This document shows positions 61,194-64,000 of a stretch of DNA of 64,000 nucleotides, piece by piece. Position 1 is the stretch's first letter, and the number at the start of each line of letters is the position of its first letter. The position numbers were made by a program, and so were the translations under genes. Source of the stretch: Paenarthrobacter sp. GOM3 (lineage in GTDB: Bacteria; Actinomycetota; Actinomycetes; Actinomycetales; Micrococcaceae); contig NZ_CP136562.1 of the NCBI RefSeq assembly GCF_018215265.2, forward strand, positions 3,038,001 through 3,102,000, read 5' to 3'. Below the pieces are notes generated by a model. That model ran no database searches, was not told the DNA's origin, and saw only the letters and a program-made list of their open reading frames with translations.

Positions 61194-63275
61194 CTAGCTG
61201 TCCGACCAGCCCGTGGCGGCCAGTAACCGTTGCTCGAACATCGGGATCATTGTCTGCACGTACGTCTTGCTGAGGTGGTTGTCGTCCTTGTAGACATACA
61301 CGTTGCCCACAACTGCCGGGCACGTCCCTTGCTCGCAAATGAAATCGCTCATGTCCATCAGGTAAAGCCGGTCCACCTTACCCACATAATCGTCCAGGGG
61401 CGAGGCCGCCGCCAGGGACTCTTCCAGGGGTACATTGCAGTCAGGCGAATCCTTGCCCTTTTTCTGCACGCACTCGGGCATGTTAAAGCTGAAGCGCGGG
61501 TTGTCCCGGACACCCACCACATCGATACCGAGGTCCGTGAACGGTTTGATGCCTTCGAGGTAGCCCGGCACTTCAGTTTCGAAGGGCGCCTCGACGTGCG
61601 TCAGCGACGCCACCGTGAACACGGCATCCGGTTTGTGCTCCAGGACGTAAGCGGAACTTGCCCTGTTGAACTCGTTGCAAAAATCGGCCCGCTCCGACGA
61701 TTGCGCTCCGAACCGGCAGCCACCCTTAAGGAGCGTCACCACTTCCCAGCCATGCTCCTTGGCGACGGGGCCCAGGGCAGCCATGTACTGCTGGGAATGC
61801 GAGTCCCCCAGCACCACAATTCTCTTGGTGACCACCTCAGGCTCCTCATTCTGGAGGCAGCCCTCCAGCACAGGATCGCTGGGCACGTTATCCCCGGTGC
61901 ACTCCCCATCCACGTTCGCCCATTCATCCTTCATGGCCGCCGGCGCCGGGATGACCAGGGCTTCCTCCGACGGCTTCCCCGCAAAATCCGGCGACAGCGC
62001 GGCCGCCCCCGGCGTCAGCTCGTGGGGCTGGGAGGCAATCGCGGTGGCCTCCGCAGTGATGGCACCCTGCCAGGCAGTGACCGGCAACGCCAACAACGCG
62101 CCGCAGGAGGCAATCACGACGGCGGCACGCCATGACCGTACGTCCGGCCACTTCCAGCGTCGCAATGGTTGTTCGACATACCTGGTGGTGGCCACCGCAA
62201 GCACTGCGGCAGCCGCCATGATTCCCATGCCTTCCAGGATGCTGGGCGTGGTGGTCCCGGAGGCGAGCAGGAAGAACACGAGGATGGGCCAGTGCCACAG
62301 GTAAAGGGCATAGGAGATGCCCCCCACTTTGACCAGCGGACGGGAACTGAGTATCCGGTCAACGCCCCAACGGCTGCCGCTCTGGCCGGCGACGATGACG
62401 GCCGCGGCGGCGAGGGTGGGCCAGAGGGCTACGAAACCCGGGAAGGAGCGGTCCACCGTGAGCAGCAGCCCGCAGGAGAGCATGGCTGCGATGCCGGCCC
62501 AGCCAAGGAAAACCCGGAACCGACGTCCTGGATTCAGGTAGGGCAGGGCCAGGGCAAGCAAAGAACCCAGGGCGAACTCCCACAGTCGGGCGCGCGTGTC
62601 GAAGTAGGCGTAGGCCTGGTTGCTGTAGGTCTCTTCGATGGAGAACAGGAGCGAAGCCACGAACACCACGGCGAACGCCAGGAAAAGCAACTGCCGGTGG
62701 CCAACGGCTTTGCGCTGCGGAAACCGCCTGGCCAAGTGAGGCTGCAGCAGTGCAACGCCGGCAAAGATCAGCGGCCACAGAATGAACACCTGGCCCTGCA
62801 CGGACAGCGACCAGAAGTGCTGGAGCGGGCTCGCATCCACGTGCTGCTGGGCGTAGTAATCCACCGCGAAAGCTGCAAGCTGCCAATTTTGCCGGTACAG
62901 GAGGGAAGCCCACGCCTCCGTGAGGACATCGGGCCAACGGCTCTGCGGGATAAGCGCCCACGTGCCGGCCAGGACGGCCAGCAACACCACGACGACGGCG
63001 GGCAGCAACCGCTTGAACACGTGCAGCCAGTGCTGCACAAGGCGCAAGGGCCGATTTGCCTCAAGCTTGCGGGTGAAGGACAACGTCAACAGGAACGCTG
63101 AGATCAGCAGGAAAACATCCACACCGCCGGACACCTTGCCAAGCCAGATATGGTAGGCGGCCACCATGACCACAGCCAAGGCGCGCAGGCCCTGGACTTC
63201 CGGACGGAAGCGGCGTTCCGGCGTCGTGGTTTCCGCGGTTCCTGATGCAGCCGCGCTGCCCTGGGTCTCCATCAT
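61194..63275 (-). CDS. OafA/YrhL-type acyltransferase with C-terminal SGNH domain
   Basis: This is an AT3 membrane acyltransferase fused to a SGNH hydrolase-like domain, 693 aa. The AT3 part has about ten hydrophobic helices (about 28-400) with RPEVQGLRALAVVMVAAYHIW, whose H42 is the usual catalytic residue. The external SGNH part carries Ser492 in VLGDSHSQQY and a DDNH with His667 near the end. Such proteins O-acetylate surface polysaccharide or peptidoglycan. ATG 63275 overlaps the previous gene's stop by 4 bases (ATGA); the frame extends to 63302. It is the second of two tandem paralogues. Confidence 0.92.
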   Translation of the reverse strand: MMETQGSAAASGTAETTTPERRFRPEVQGLRALAVVMVAAYHIWLGKVSGGVDVFLLISAFLLTLSFTRKLEANRPLRLVQHWLHVFKRLLPAVVVVLLAVLAGTWALIPQSRWPDVLTEAWASLLYRQNWQLAAFAVDYYAQQHVDASPLQHFWSLSVQGQVFILWPLIFAGVALLQPHLARRFPQRKAVGHRQLLFLAFAVVFVASLLFSIEETYSNQAYAYFDTRARLWEFALGSLLALALPYLNPGRRFRVFLGWAGIAAMLSCGLLLTVDRSFPGFVALWPTLAAAAVIVAGQSGSRWGVDRILSSRPLVKVGGISYALYLWHWPILVFFLLASGTTTPSILEGMGIMAAAAVLAVATTRYVEQPLRRWKWPDVRSWRAAVVIASCGALLALPVTAWQGAITAEATAIASQPHELTPGAAALSPDFAGKPSEEALVIPAPAAMKDEWANVDGECTGDNVPSDPVLEGCLQNEEPEVVTKRIVVLGDSHSQQYMAALGPVAKEHGWEVVTLLKGGCRFGAQSSERADFCNEFNRASSAYVLEHKPDAVFTVASLTHVEAPFETEVPGYLEGIKPFTDLGIDVVGVRDNPRFSFNMPECVQKKGKDSPDCNVPLEESLAAASPLDDYVGKVDRLYLMDMSDFICEQGTCPAVVGNVYVYKDDNHLSKTYVQTMIPMFEQRLLAATGWSDS

Positions 63276-64000
63276 TCTTGCCACCCGGTCGCGGCAAACC
63301 ACCTCTCGTCGAGCATATCGGCCATGCTCTTCACATACGTTTTGGTCAAGTGGTTGTCATCCAGGTAGACGAATGTGTTACCAACAATGGGAGGACAGTA
63401 GGTTTCGTCGCATATCAGGTCGGTCATGTCCAACACGAAGAGGTCCTGATACTTGCCCATGACCGCGTCGAAGGGACTCTGCGCCGCCAGCACATCTGAT
63501 TTCAACGGTCGGCAGTCAGGGCTGTCCGGCCCCTTGGAAAGCGTGCAATCCGTGAGGCTGTACGTGAACCGGGGGTTGTCACGCATCGCTACCACCTGGG
63601 TACCCACGGCGTTGACCTCGGGAATGAGTTCCTCGAACCCGTGTGTCAACTGCTCATCCGGAGTCGAGGGAGTCGCTGCGGTTCCCACCATGAAAACAGC
63701 ATCCGGTGGGTGGGCCTCTATGTGGCTCAGAACCTCGCGGTTGAACTCGTTGCACACCGGGTCCGCATCCGGATTGTCAGTCATGAAAGGGCACGCCCCG
63801 TAAAGTATGGCGTAAAGCCGCCAATGGTGTTGCTCCGCCAGCACCCCAACAGCCTCAAGCCATTGCTGGGAATGCGAATTGCCAACAACCAGCACGGTCT
63901 TGGTTGCGTCATCTCCCACGTTGTTCTGCTGGCAGTTCTCCTGCAGCAGTGACGATTCAGGCTTGGTGTCGCCGGAGCACGACTCCGTCAGGTGCGCCCA
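63272..64000 (-). CDS. Second OafA-type acyltransferase, C-terminal SGNH part only (5' end outside window)
   Basis: The frame is open to the right edge; only the C-terminal 242 residues are visible. They align with the end of the neighbouring acyltransferase: a Cys-rich lead (ESCSGD, QENCQQNN), VVGNSHSQQWLEA (GNS rather than GDS), ACPFMTDNPDADPVCNEFNRE, AMRDNPRFTYSLTDC and DDNHLTKTYVKSMADML. The membrane domain lies outside the window. Its stop overlaps the start of the second gene by 4 bases, so the two are translated as one unit. Confidence 0.88.
   Translation of the reverse strand, partial: WAHLTESCSGDTKPESSLLQENCQQNNVGDDATKTVLVVGNSHSQQWLEAVGVLAEQHHWRLYAILYGACPFMTDNPDADPVCNEFNREVLSHIEAHPPDAVFMVGTAATPSTPDEQLTHGFEELIPEVNAVGTQVVAMRDNPRFTYSLTDCTLSKGPDSPDCRPLKSDVLAAQSPFDAVMGKYQDLFVLDMTDLICDETYCPPIVGNTFVYLDDNHLTKTYVKSMADMLDERWFAATGWQE

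Overview
The window is a GC-rich chromosomal segment with actinobacterial traits: GTG and occasional TTG starts, many 4-nt ATGA/GTGA gene overlaps, and lineage markers such as the divisome protein SepX/GlpR beside galU and a 5-formyl-THF cyclo-ligase, GuaB3 together with GuaB, and a SURF1-DUF3817-guaA cluster. Protein sequences look most like Arthrobacter/Paenarthrobacter (Micrococcaceae). This assignment is from recognition only; no search was run. There are no rRNA genes, CRISPR arrays or intact insertion sequences. The only mobile-element trace is a decayed tyrosine integrase at the left edge. No gene-free stretch exceeds about 240 bases.

Layout. 1-0.9 kb: end of an accessory patch (partial WXG100-like protein, integrase remnant). 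0.9-7.2 kb: housekeeping genes ychF, rmuC, ispH, a membrane protein, and xseA-xseB (exonuclease VII). 7.2-13 kb: a PPK2-family polyphosphate kinase, an AlaA-like aminotransferase and a four-gene osmoprotectant ABC importer. 13-20 kb: rsgA with a possible leader peptide, a NUDIX hydrolase, a GH35 beta-galactosidase, a pirin, an N-acetylglucosamine-kinase-like ATPase and a nitronate-monooxygenase-like protein. 20-36 kb: an accessory-flavoured run of regulators paired with transporters or enzymes: LysR/MFS, TMEM175-like channel, two Lrp proteins flanking an MFS, DUF1761-CorA-ZapE, ferritin, Usp-CrcB-CrcB, PadR-AarF, MFS/XRE-MmyB with a class IV aminotransferase, and a DUF3562 protein.

36-39.4 kb holds the most unusual locus. 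A 249-aa acidic two-block repeat protein with a RiPP-leader-like N-terminus is followed after 7 bases by an 813-aa membrane zinc metalloprotease of the M50-like peptide-processing type. That protease carries a PqqD-like N-terminal domain and an external double-CxxC domain. I read this as a candidate precursor/processing-export pair with no function I can name.

39.4-46.4 kb: a methyltransferase and MarR gene sharing a perfect 20-bp palindrome, tRNA-Ala(CGC), an SDR protein, sepX, a GNAT, galU, the cyclo-ligase, fmdB and a SAF-domain protein. 46.4-61 kb: a very large helicase-like protein with broken Walker motifs, then guaA, DUF3817, SURF1, a PTS IIA protein, glpD, guaB3, an ABC exporter and guaB. 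All run on the minus strand and are dominated by GMP synthesis. 61-64 kb: two tandem OafA-type acyltransferases with SGNH domains, the second cut by the window end.
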